A stretch of 6,939 nucleotides of DNA, taken from positions 1-6,939 of the forward strand of contig JAYVOP010000121.1 in NCBI GenBank assembly GCA_043757865.1, read 5' to 3'. The stretch is from JAGNEJ01 sp043757865 (GTDB lineage: Bacteria > Verrucomicrobiota > Verrucomicrobiia > Verrucomicrobiales > V1-33). The position numbers and the translations under genes are program-made. The notes under the pieces are model-generated. The model was not told where the DNA came from. It did not search any database and saw only the letters and a program-made list of their open reading frames with translations. Shown in pieces: positions 1-6,765 of this stretch (positions are counted from its first letter, which is position 1; every line of letters begins with the position of its first letter).

Positions 1-2
1 GC

Positions 3-332
3 ATGGCCTTGCGTCATCCCTCTGAGGAAGATCCGCTCCATCCTGGCCCGCCCATCTCGCCTCCATCGGACTTCCCCAGCCGTCCACCACCTCCGCCAAG
101 CCCTGCCATGGCCGCATTTCAAAAAGAGGTCACTGCTCTGCGCACTGAGCGGGCAGCTGTGGAAGCCAATCACGCTGCGGACTCACCGCAGGCACGCGCT
201 GCCGCCCTGGAGACATGGGATACAGAACACGCGGATCGCCTAGCCGCACACGGACGCGCTGCGCAGGATCTTCAACAACGCTCCCTTTTCTCACCACCTG
301 CTGCACCCAACTCAACTCCAAATAAACCATGA
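3..332 (+). CDS. Small Pro-rich / helical protein of unknown function, possibly 5'-partial
   Basis: A 109-residue protein that I do not recognise by name. Residues 1-35 are very rich in proline and serine, including a PPPPPSP stretch. Residues 36-93 are rich in Ala, Glu, Gln and Arg and should form amphipathic helices or a short coiled coil, for example AFQKEVTALRTERAAVEA. The tail (94-109) is again Pro/Asn-rich. There is no signal peptide or membrane segment, so as read it is cytoplasmic. Only two bases precede the first ATG, so the true start may lie upstream of the window; a second candidate is the ATG at 108 (MAAFQKEV). Its stop codon overlaps the start of the giant exported protein (ATGA), which points to co-translation and a shared role. 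I have a vague memory of similar small proteins before giant secreted proteins in Verrucomicrobiota; that is not proven here. The frame is intact, unlike both downstream genes. Confidence 0.7.
   Translation: MALRHPSEEDPLHPGPPISPPSDFPSRPPPPPSPAMAAFQKEVTALRTERAAVEANHAADSPQARAAALETWDTEHADRLAAHGRAAQDLQQRSLFSPPAAPNSTPNKP
329..332 (+). promoter_or_regulatory. ATGA stop/start overlap (translational coupling)
   Basis: The ATG of the giant gene (329-331) overlaps the TGA of the upstream small gene (330-332). The bases just upstream (ctccaaataaacc) contain no GGAG-like ribosome binding site, so initiation probably depends on ribosomes terminating on the upstream gene. This also fixes the start of the giant gene, because a signal peptide follows directly. 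Confidence 0.7.
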
Positions 333-661
333 AGATTACTTCTCTTTTGCTCGGCGGACTCATTGCCTGCATCTCCGTTTCTTCTTCGTTAGGTGACATC
401 CCACTAGCAACCGGGCTCTCGGACGGGGAGACCTTTGACCTTACCTCGAGATTGGATACGCCGGAACGATTAGAGATCACCTGGACCGTAGCTCCCCAGC
501 TTTCGGCTGCTAGCAGATCCCAGACGCACCCGCACCGTGGCATAGCAGCATTAAGTCTTGCAGGCGCGGATGCCGCCAACGGGCAAGCGCGCACTACTGT
601 TAGCCGCGTGCTCCAGCGCCCAAGTCCCCCGGGGGCATTTTGGGTGGATTTCTATGCCAAA
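329..661 (+). CDS. Segment A of giant protein: signal peptide and start of LamG-like region
   Basis: Residues 1-111 of the restored protein. It begins MKITSLLLGGLIACISVSSS, a typical export signal with a short basic start and a hydrophobic core. Cleavage by signal peptidase I after SLG (about residue 22) fits. The sequence LIAC (11-14) also matches a lipobox, so a lipoprotein is an alternative. The following residues are beta-type, with alternating hydrophobics (RLEITWTVAP), ending in FWVDFYAK. The uncorrected frame continues to a stop at 754, but residues after K111 are basic, low-quality sequence with no continuity, while the next frame carries on sensibly. Confidence 0.75.
659..661 (+). 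other. Frameshift 1: extra A in AAA run
   Basis: Reading gcc-aaa-gcc gives FYAKASRR and soon a stop at 754. Dropping one A gives gcc-aag-cca-gcc-gga, that is FYAKPAGDSAP, and continues the beta-type sequence in the frame used from 663 on. A one-base insertion in a short A run is the simplest explanation. Confidence 0.75.
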
Positions 662-662
662 G

Positions 663-2618
663 CCAGCCGGAGATTCAGCTCCGCTCATGGGCGCACTGCC
701 ACTCGCCCCACAGCTCTCTGTTGGGGGCCTCTCACTCACATTCACCTTCGATGATCTGCCAACCTTAGATACGGTGCGCAGGCTCCTGATCTCCCATACT
801 TCCCCAGGCCCCACCCCGATCACCACCGGCCTAGGGAAAATGGATTTGCGCTTTGGTAGGCTAATGGTTTCGGATCCTATCCCGCCTAGCACAAATCTCA
901 TCCCCACTTCCACTTGGTTTGGCACCGCCAAAAACTGGCATCGCTTCACCATTAGGTTTGGTGCTAGTGACTGCGATTTCTATTTGGATGGGCGGGTCAA
1001 GGCCTTGGCTCTCCCGCTGCCTGCTTTTGGTGTTGGCCTCGCCCCCACCGTGCTCATGGTTAAGGGATCTGCATTTGCCGATGACCCTGCTGCCCTGGAC
1101 GATCTCCAGGTATCGCTAAATCCGCCCCTGCCGGATTTCCCAGATGCAAATCATGATGGCCTGCCGGATTCGTGGGAGGGCCTCATGGGCCTGGACACTA
1201 CGGTGGATTCCCGTAGCACTCTGCTAAACGGCTCCACCGCTTTAGCCGCCTACCAAGCCTACGCCACTCGTAATCCCCCCGGCACCCCGTTGGGAAAAAT
1301 AGACACGGATGGGGATGGGATGCCGGATGCCTATGAGCAAGATTATTCCGCCTTCCTGGATTATCTCAATCCCGCCGATGCCGCACCTGATTTTGATGGT
1401 GATGGAAAATCAAACTTAGAAGAATTCACACTAGGCACCACCCCCATTTCTCCGCCGCTCTACAGCACAGAAGCCATCCCATTTCCCTCCACGGGCATGC
1501 CTGAGGACGAAGCCCAAGTGAATATGAATCTGTTGGCCAGTTCCCCTGACGGCCATGCGGTTGTAGAGGCGCGCTATCGTGGTAAATTTCTGGGAGCTTT
1601 CATTTTCGATCCTTCAGCCCACACCTCAGAATGGCTGGATCTACCAACCGTCGCCTGGGTTTATGTCGCTGGCGTCAACAATGCTGGCCAAGTCATTGGC
1701 AGCCACCCTTATCCTAACGGCTGCTCTTCCATGGCCTTTCTGACCAAGGCGCGCCGCAGCGATGGAGTCTCCACACGCATCTACGCATTCACTCCGACTT
1801 CCGTAGCTAATCCCTCCTGGCTGGACCTACTGAGCATTAATGCGGCTGGAGAGGTTCTCGGCACCTGTTACGCCCCCATCAATTGGGATCGGGTTGATTT
1901 TCTTTATAATCCCGCCAGCCCCTCTAATCCCGCCAGCGTAGTGCTGAATCTTGGGCAGACCTACTTCTCCGGCCGCTTAACTGACTCGGGAGATTTAGCG
2001 GTCCAAAAAGTTGTGGGTGGAACCTATCGACTCAAGCGATACAAGGTGCGCTCGCAGTCCTTTGCAGACCTACTCTCCAACGGTGCGGGCTGGGCCTGCG
2101 AAATGAGCAGCAATCAAGTGGGGGATTTCATTGGCCTCTATCAGCCCACGGCCAACAGCGCTTATGCTGCCTGCCTTTGGAAAAAATTTACCGGCCAATT
2201 AATTACCCTGGGAGTGCTAAATGCCAGCTTTGGCACTGCCTCAGCTAGTGCTGTCAACAACGCTGGCACCGTCGTAGGGGCTCTGCCCATGGGAGATGGC
2301 TCGTATCAAGCATGTGTCTGGCCATCAACACAGGGGGATGCTCCCCCGCCCACTCTCCTGGGCCTTCCATCTGCCAATTTTAGTGTCGCCAATTTTATCA
2401 ATAACAATGCCTTTCCTATCATTGTCGGCACTTCCTACATCCATGGAGAGGCCAAGGAGTTCATCAGCCGTTTTGGCCTCACGCAACCCCTGCTCGAATG
2501 CGCGGCCCGCCGTGCGAATTTTTCGTTAGAACACGTGCAACGCCTAACCGACGGTGGCGGGATTCTAGTTTCTGGACACTCCGAAAAAGCACACTGCCTT
2601 TATTGGCTAATCCAACCC
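663..2618 (+). CDS. Segment B of giant protein: LamG-like end, calcium loops, HAF-like repeats
   Basis: Restored residues 112-763. The first part completes a LamG/ConA-like region: WHRFTIRFGASDCDFYLDG (203-221) has the Trp-His and 'YLDG' pattern common in LamG folds. Next come three calcium loops (272-372). From about 388 to 760 there are spaced repeats of the type GVNNAGQVIGS (448), SINAAGEVLGT (503), AVNNAGTVVGA (641), FINNNAFPIIVGTS (690) and LTDGGGILVSGHS (742), which resemble the extracellular HAF repeat ('INNxGQVVG...AFLW') and may form a beta-propeller-like structure; that assignment is by eye. The frame stays open to 2957, but the part after 2618 is an out-of-register shadow. An ATG at 558 in this frame could make a gene caller start here, without the signal peptide. 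Confidence 0.75.
1143..1445 (+). other. First cluster of TSP3-like calcium-binding loops
   Basis: Three Asp-rich loops: DANHDGLPDSWE (from 1143), DTDGDGMPDAYE (from 1302) and DFDGDGKSNLEE (from 1389), at restored residues 272, 325 and 354. Each follows the D-x-[DN]-x-D-G-x-x-[DN]-x-x-E pattern of thrombospondin type 3 and EF-hand-like loops, so calcium binding outside the cell is expected. They separate the LamG-like region from the HAF-like repeats. Confidence 0.85.
1907..1937 (+). repeat. 13-bp direct repeat, 18-bp period
   Basis: The 13-mer taatcccgccagc occurs at 1907-1919 and again at 1925-1937. The 18-bp period is in frame and encodes the partial duplication NPASPSNPAS. It is a small local duplication inside the HAF-like region. 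Confidence 0.85.
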
Positions 2619-2619
2619 C
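2616..2619 (+). other. Frameshift 2: missing C in CCCC run
   Basis: The upstream frame reads LYWLIQP then loses sense (QTPTGMASRT). Adding one C gives LYWLIQPPDTDGDGFADEW, which runs directly into a perfect calcium loop in the next frame. A one-base loss in a C run explains the change. Confidence 0.8.
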
Positions 2620-3202
2620 AGACACCGACGGGGATGGCTTCGCGGACGAATGGGAGCGCACTTACAACAGCGCCAGAGTCCACTTCGATCCTTACACCGT
2701 CCAAGACGGCAATGCGAATTCTGATAACGTGGTGGGCGGACAGTCCACCACGGACAGTCTCAACGATCATCAAGAATTTCTCTTCGGAACAGACCCGGAG
2801 AACCGGGATACCGATGGTGATGGTATGGACGACGGGTGGGAGGTTTATTACCACCTCAATCCGCTCAATATTGCCGATGGAGACGAGGATCCAGACAATG
2901 ACCTTGTTACGAACAAAGAAGAGTTTGCCCACCATACGAACCCCCGAGGCGGGCTGACTATAGACGCCGTGGATTATGGAATCACCGCCGATTGGATACA
3001 GCCCTACGATATTAACGAAAATGGAACCGTATTAGCGCAGTCCTACCACTGGTCCACGGGAGATTATCATGAAGAAACATGGCTATGGAATGACACCCCT
3101 GGTGGATTGGTAAACGTTCTAGACCAGTTTCGAGGGGATTATAGTGGAGAAATCATGGTCAATTTCTCTCCCTCTTTCCTGGACCCACTAGCGGATTCCG
3201 CG
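2619..3202 (+). CDS. Segment C of giant protein: second calcium-loop cluster
   Basis: Restored residues 764-958. It opens with the loop DTDGDGFADEWE (765), followed by an Asn/Asp-rich spacer and a second 'FLFGTDPENRDTDGDGMDDG' element (827), then DGDEDPDNDLVTNKEEF (850). After this comes a further HAF-like unit, YDINENGTVLAQS followed by ETWLWN, so the order 'calcium loops then HAF-like unit' is used twice in the protein. The frame runs to a stop at 3277, but after 3202 the sequence loses sense and the neighbouring frame takes over. An ATG at 2498 in this frame is only a shadow start. Confidence 0.75.
2621..2943 (+). other. Second cluster of TSP3-like calcium-binding loops
   Basis: Loops DTDGDGFADEWE (from 2621), DTDGDGMDDGWE (from 2807) and the looser DGDEDPDNDLVTNKEEF (from 2876). 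The first two have all acidic ligand positions. The 'FGTDP..DTDGDG..DGWE' order is typical of bacterial TSP3-like repeats in exported proteins. Confidence 0.85.
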
Positions 3203-3204
3203 AT
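3200..3204 (+). other. Frameshift 3: missing base in gcgatt
   Basis: The upstream frame reads DPLADSA then IGIKSIQTKTK and stops at 3277. Adding one G (gcg-gat-tgg-gat) gives DPLADSADWDQVNSDQDE, which continues without a stop for more than 2 kb. The frame used downstream has a stop at 3142-3144, so the switch must lie between 3145 and about 3205; the exact base is inferred. Confidence 0.75.
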
Positions 3205-5340
3205 TGGGATCAAGTCAATTCAGACCAAGACGAAATTTCAGCTGCCTTTGCCCAAAGACTCATCCCCACCAAAGTAGCCAAGCACACGCCCTCCTATTTT
3301 CACAAAGATTCTTACAGGCAAGACCTCCTAGATCCTACGAATGGTGCCCCGACCCTAGACGGAAGCGAGCCCCCGCCCGGCCTCCGCTCATGGCGATCAC
3401 ATACGAACAGCGAAACCACCACTAGCTTCACTTCCGCTAGTGGTAACGCAGAGGAACCCTGCACATTGAACGATGATTTAGATGGCAGTTATAGTTACAC
3501 TCGCTCAACAATGGCTACCGTCAGGGAGGAGTGGCACGTCACTTACGATAACTTGGAGTCATCCACACAGTTCAGATGGAGCAGGGAGGAAAACGATTCG
3601 AGAGATGAGGATTACCAAACATCATCATCGGACGGCGGAAATTATTCTATTTCCTCTTCACATAACACCTCAGACTCTTACACCGATGAATCCGCTGACG
3701 AGAATCCCCAGATTGGTTTCTATCATGTGTCCGAGCAAGGCACCGGCCTTGCCAGCAGGTCAGACGAAGATGCCATCTACCGCTGGCCAACTAAAGCCCC
3801 CACTTCAAACGATGGGGAGGACAACCAGGACTGGGGGGATCAGCCGCTAGAGGAAGACCCAGCCACCTTGAGTTCGCCTGCCCGTGGTAGCCACGGGAAC
3901 CTCGCCAGGGCTCCTACCTTCCACACTCCGCCGCACCTCCAATCCACACCAACACCAGGCACCCTCTACAGCCAGACGGCTTCCATGAGCAGTCGTTCCT
4001 TTGACACAGATTCGTCATCCACCTCCACGGAATGCGTCTATGCAATGCTTACCACCAAAGAGGAATCTGGCACATACCATTTTGAAGAACGCTACTCTGA
4101 ACCCCTCTACACTGGCGAAATTATCACCATGCTCAAGAACGCCACCAACGTGCCCTTCAGGTGGACAGTGGAAGATGGAGCCCGCTCCCAGCTCTATTTC
4201 TCTGGCCATACGAAAATCTCAGGCGAGTGGGCTGTGGATCTGAGCGGCCACATCAATGCAGCACGCGCCAAATTCCGTTGGACCCGCCAGAACGGGGACA
4301 TCTATAGCCCAGAGACAGTCACTTGGAACGAAACCTTTTGGCCTCAAATCTTAAATTCTAGCATTTCAAACCTGACTGGATTTGAACAAAGCATCCCCAT
4401 TTGCCGAGTGTTCAGCTATACCTTCCCCTCAGGCCAGAGCATCTCCCCTTACTTCACCCAAGACCCCTGGAACAGCTACTTCTCCAAAGGACCATCAATG
4501 CTAGTCCAAGCTAGCCACGGCACACCATCGGGCTATGGCAAGCTGGGCGATCCAATTGAGATAGAGGAGGTCATCTCAGACCAGATAGCGGGGAATGAGA
4601 CCAACAAGCTGCCTACCCCGTTCTACCGCGATGCTTCAAACCCAATGCTCATGGCGACACGTAGTGGGGCAGATGCGCGACTTTCCATCAAGATTAATGT
4701 GCCAGCAGCCAATGCAGCATCAATTCGCGTTGGGGTACGCCAAAGCGCTGTAAGTGCAGGGGTACCGGATAGTAGCGTAAATACCATTCTAGCTTCCGTT
4801 CCCGCAGTGGCTCCACCGGGGAAAACTATGCTTTCTTTCACGGCATTGGCCGGGTCCAAGAATTATGAAGTTGTCGCAGGCTACGACGCCAACACGAACG
4901 GTATTCTGGACAAGTCGGAGGCAATATTCCGGTTCCAAAAAACACCCAAAACCAACCGGGATGGACGTGCGTATTCCCCTCGCCCCGGAACAACTGGCGA
5001 CCCGACCTTTGCTTTGCTGGATCGTTTTATTGTGGTGACGGAAGCTGATTTCACGGCTGCTCGTGCAGCAGTTGATGGTTATGGTGGATTGCCTTTTTCA
5101 CTCACTCACGCACCAGCCGCCGCGCTGATTCAGGCCTTCGCAAGAGGAAGCAACACTGTTCCCGGGGCCAGCCCCACGGAGTTTGGCGTGCTACTTGATG
5201 CAAGCGTCATTCCATCCGCAGATGGGCTTTCTCACCCGGTCGGAGGGAAGTGGAATGCAGCCAAGCAGACCAACACCCATAGGTTAGTGCTACCGGATGG
5301 ATCAGCGCTTTCGGACAAAGTCGAGGATTCAGATGGTATA
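3203..5340 (+). CDS. Segment D of giant protein: central polar region, beta domain, EF-hand-like loop
   Basis: Restored residues 959-1671. The frame is open well upstream of the first ATG (3466), so that ATG is not a gene start. The residues before it (DWDQVNSDQDEISAAFAQRL and on) are sensible protein. A very polar stretch around 1085-1130 is full of Ser, Asp, Glu and Thr. Next comes a Trp/Tyr-rich beta-type part (FRWTVEDG, KFRWTRQNGD, FWPQIL). Around 1440-1540 the sequence looks like an immunoglobulin-like beta domain ending in an EF-hand-like loop. The rest is Ala/Gly-rich (FTAARAAVDGYGGLPFSLTH). I recognise no catalytic motif. The uncorrected frame ends at TGA 5365-5367. Confidence 0.75.
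3418..3444 (+). repeat. Perfect 9-bp inverted repeat with 9-nt loop
   Basis: Left arm accactagc (3418-3426), loop ttcacttcc (3427-3435), right arm gctagtggt (3436-3444). The arms are exact reverse complements. It lies inside coding sequence (TTSFTSASG), not at a gene end, and has no T-tract, so it is not a usual intrinsic terminator. Confidence 0.8.
3881..3897 (+). repeat. GC-rich 7-bp hairpin with 3-nt loop
   Basis: cccgtgg-tag-ccacggg is a perfect palindrome around a three-base loop. It is intragenic and followed by aacctcgcc rather than a T run, so it is not a classical terminator. It should form a stable mRNA hairpin. Confidence 0.75.
4885..4920 (+). other. EF-hand-like calcium loop in giant protein
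   Basis: DANTNGILDKSE, restored residues 1520-1531, matches the canonical 12-residue loop: D1, N3, N5, G6, L8, D9 and E12. It follows a beta strand (YEVVAGY). A single loop of this type is common in extracellular bacterial proteins and supports calcium-dependent folding. Confidence 0.75.
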
Positions 5341-5343
5341 AAG
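5338..5343 (+). other. Frameshift 4: missing base near ataaag
   Basis: In the upstream frame the text ends KTMWGRIL and a TGA. One base added after ata gives EDSDGIKDDVGKDTL in the adjacent frame, which is acidic like the residues before it. The step is undone about 25 bases later by frameshift 5. The alternative is a single in-frame TGA at 5365-5367 with no frameshift. Confidence 0.5.
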
Positions 5344-5363
5344 ACGATGTGGGGAAGGATACT

Positions 5364-5369
5364 TTGAAA
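5364..5369 (+). other. Frameshift 5: extra A in ttgaaac
   Basis: Dropping one A (ttg-aac-aat) returns to the frame that runs NNRAALAAAATSTWGTTTLS onward to the TAG at 5767. The same frame is open on both sides of the TGA at 5365-5367, which is why a compensating indel pair or a lone stop are the two explanations. Confidence 0.5.
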
Positions 5370-5769
5370 CAATCGGGCAGCACTCGCCGCAGCGGCTACC
5401 AGCACGTGGGGTACTACCACTTTAAGTGTAAGCGACGATGATATAAATTTCGCTGACAGCGATAAGGGGGAAATTGTTCATGTAGCACTCGGTAAATGCA
5501 AATTTATTGGCACCCTTCAAGTATCGCTAAAAGCCAAACCAAGCGGAGGATTTGATGTAGGAGCCTTAAAATACAGCGGAGAGATTACTGACTTGTATGA
5601 TTTCGCTTATGGGGCTGCAAATATCGAACCGATTGAAGTCAAAAACGCTGCACGAACCCAAGCGGGGTATGCAACGCTTACCTCTACCACTCATCCAGAT
5701 TCTGGACGCGTTTTTTATACAAAGGTCCAAATCAGTCGCGATTGGTTTGACTATTACGGTTCCTACTAG
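5368..5769 (+). CDS. Segment E: C-terminal domain of giant protein
   Basis: Restored residues 1681-1813. It has no ATG near its start and is too well formed to be non-coding: NNRAALAAAATSTWGTTTLS, then a beta-type part with VHVALGKCKFIGTLQVS, LYDFAYGAANIEPIEV, QAGYATLT and a Tyr-rich end, WFDYYGSY. It ends with TAG 2 bp before the next gene's ATG. I recognise no named domain, though the 'DLYDFxYGA' element looks like a conserved end-piece. Without this segment the stretch 5368-5769 would appear as an unexplained 400-base gap. Confidence 0.7.
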   Translation, partial: NNRAALAAAATSTWGTTTLSVSDDDINFADSDKGEIVHVALGKCKFIGTLQVSLKAKPSGGFDVGALKYSGEITDLYDFAYGAANIEPIEVKNAARTQAGYATLTSTTHPDSGRVFYTKVQISRDWFDYYGSY

Positions 5770-6298
5770 ACATGAAAACCCGAGCAAACAATATTTGCTG
5801 TATTCTTTACATGCTCTTGGCTATTTTACGAGTGCCCCTCAGAGCAAACGATATTGATGTCCGTGTATTGGCAAACCTTTTAGGATATCCTAAATCGGAG
5901 ATGGTAATCACTGATGTAACCGCACAGGAAAAGGAGATTTACTCTAGGCTTACGTTACGAGAGGAGCAAGATAATTTAAAACCACCAGTTGATTTTTCTC
6001 GGATCCTCGCTTCCTACAGAATAACTGGGAAACCTCCATATTCTTTTTACCCCATTCTTATAACAATCGCAACGGAGGGGGCGTTTTTATCTGAAGAGTT
6101 TAAGGATTTATTAGACAAAGTTTCCGCTCACCCACTATCCGAACGTTTATCTTCAGGTTATGGTTACTTGGGGCCAGTGGACTACGGAGACGCAGGAAAA
6201 GGAGGTATCATGCTTCATGAATTCAGAGTGCCATCGCCCATCAAGGAAATGACTTATCCAAGCCAGAAAATGGGAACAGTCAGCGAAATTCGCGTTCC

Positions 6299-6301
6299 AA
6301 A
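6299..6301 (+). other. Frameshift 6: missing A in AAA run of the anchored protein
   Basis: The upstream frame reads SEIRVPKQKSIFVPQ and stops at 6329. Adding one A gives SEIRVPKAKIDIRTAISMSL and joins the frame open to 6511. The downstream frame has coding-like sequence before its first ATG at 6332, so that ATG is not a separate gene start. Confidence 0.75.
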
Positions 6302-6508
6302 GCAAAAATCGATATTCGTACCGCAATAAGCATGAGTCTGGATGAAGGAGGCCAATACAATCTTATCAAAATAGCAGGGGGTGAACGCTACCACGGATAC
6401 TTTAGAACGCCTGCGGGTGCGAACGAAGATCCTTGGCCAGAAGCGCCAGCCTTTGACTGGAGCGAGGGACTAAAGGCTATAAATCTAGTGGTGCTTAAGT
6501 CACACTCC

Positions 6509-6516
6509 ATTAACAA
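6509..6516 (+). other. Frameshift 7: missing base near attaacaaac
   Basis: The upstream frame turns basic and Pro/His-rich after 6511. Adding one base (att-aan-caa-act) moves to the frame that encodes QTTPAKTSDSGEENSRLPGP, a linker, a membrane helix and a basic tail, ending at TAG 6724-6726. Recovery of a full C-terminal anchor strongly supports this shift. Confidence 0.75.
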
Positions 6517-6726
6517 ACTACCCCTGCAAAGACGTCTGACTCAGGGGAAGAAAATTCCCGCCTACCAGGGCCGGGTAAAGCTACCTCGCCTAAGCCAAAT
6601 GCACCACCCAGCGCTGAAGTCTCCACACAAACACCGCGGAGTATCATCGCCATATTTACCTTGGCTGTGCTTGGGATACTCTGGCTAGTTCTAAAGAGAT
6701 GTTTCACAAAAGGACAGAAAAACTAG

Positions 6727-6765
6727 ACAAAGAAAAACTGTTTCCAACGGTGTTGCGCATTGGCC
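6727..6765 (+). other. Short convergent intergenic gap, no clear terminator
   Basis: Thirty-nine bases lie between the stop of the anchored protein and the stop of the minus-strand gene. The ccaa...ttgg pairing around 6744-6763 has mismatches and is weak. I see no hairpin with a T-tract on either strand. Confidence 0.4.

Larger units (their letters stand above)
329..5769 (+). pseudogene. Giant exported calcium-binding LamG/TSP3-like protein, interrupted by five 1-base indels
   Basis: One gene read across three frames. Removing one base at 659-661, adding one at 2616-2619, adding one at 3200-3204, adding one at 5338-5343 and removing one at 5364-5369 restores a continuous 1,813-codon frame ending at TAG 5767-5769. 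Order in the restored protein: signal peptide (1-22); LamG/ConA-like beta region (about 35-260); three calcium loops (272-372); a region of HAF-like 'NNAGxVxG' repeats (about 388-760); two to three more calcium loops (765-872); a further HAF-like stretch; a polar Ser/Asp-rich section (about 1085-1130); a beta-rich domain; an EF-hand-like loop (1520-1531); and an Ala/Gly-rich C-terminal domain. It should be exported and extracellular or surface-bound. The family is unknown to me. It lies between a small helical protein and an anchored exported protein. The breaks are either sequence errors or recent decay. Confidence is high for the joined architecture, low for function. Confidence 0.8.
5772..6726 (+). 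pseudogene. Exported protein with C-terminal membrane anchor, split by two 1-base indels
   Basis: Adding one base at 6299-6301 and one at 6509-6516 gives a 318-residue protein. The N-terminus MKTRANNICCILYMLLAILR is a signal peptide or signal anchor, with likely cleavage at LRA-ND. Residues 30-245 form an unrecognised globular domain, with elements such as FSRILASYRITGKPPYSFYP, YLGPVDYG and, after the first join, DIRTAISMSLDEGGQY. Residues 249-290 are a Pro/Ser/Thr-rich linker. Residues 291-308 (SIIAIFTLAVLGILWLVL) are a membrane helix followed by the basic tail KRCFTKGQKN. It would sit in a membrane with its globular part outside. It starts 2 bp after the giant gene, with no clear ribosome binding site, so it is probably co-translated. 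Base composition is lower in G+C than in the giant gene. Uncorrected, it would be read as a 185-residue protein ending at 6329 plus a spurious 118-residue one from 6332 to 6688. Confidence 0.75.

Noticed and set aside
130..594. Minus-strand open frame of 154 codons
   Set aside because: It lies opposite the small gene and the signal-peptide region of the giant gene; its product has no ordered composition or motif and it crosses two well-supported coding regions.
551..952. Minus-strand open frame of 133 codons
   Set aside because: Opposite the LamG-like part of the giant gene; GC-rich coding sequence commonly leaves the opposite strand open.
3466..3468. ATG as start of an independent gene
   Set aside because: The same frame is open and protein-like back to about 3203, and no ribosome binding site is seen, so this is an internal Met codon.
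3881..3897. Hairpin as a transcription terminator
   Set aside because: There is no T-tract after it and the coding frame continues for another 1.9 kb.
6291..6310. C-terminal sorting signal of PEP-CTERM type in the anchored protein
   Set aside because: The C-terminal helix and basic tail fit such a signal, but there is no PEP or VPDSG motif before the helix, so it is called only as a membrane anchor.
6332..6688. Separate 118-residue protein
   Set aside because: Its first half continues the anchored protein after a one-base loss, and its second half (after 6511) is out of register; the adjacent frame encodes the linker and membrane helix.
329..6726. Programmed ribosomal frameshifting as the cause of the frame changes
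   Set aside because: Seven shifts in both directions, without classic slippery heptamers plus downstream structures, are not plausible as programmed events.
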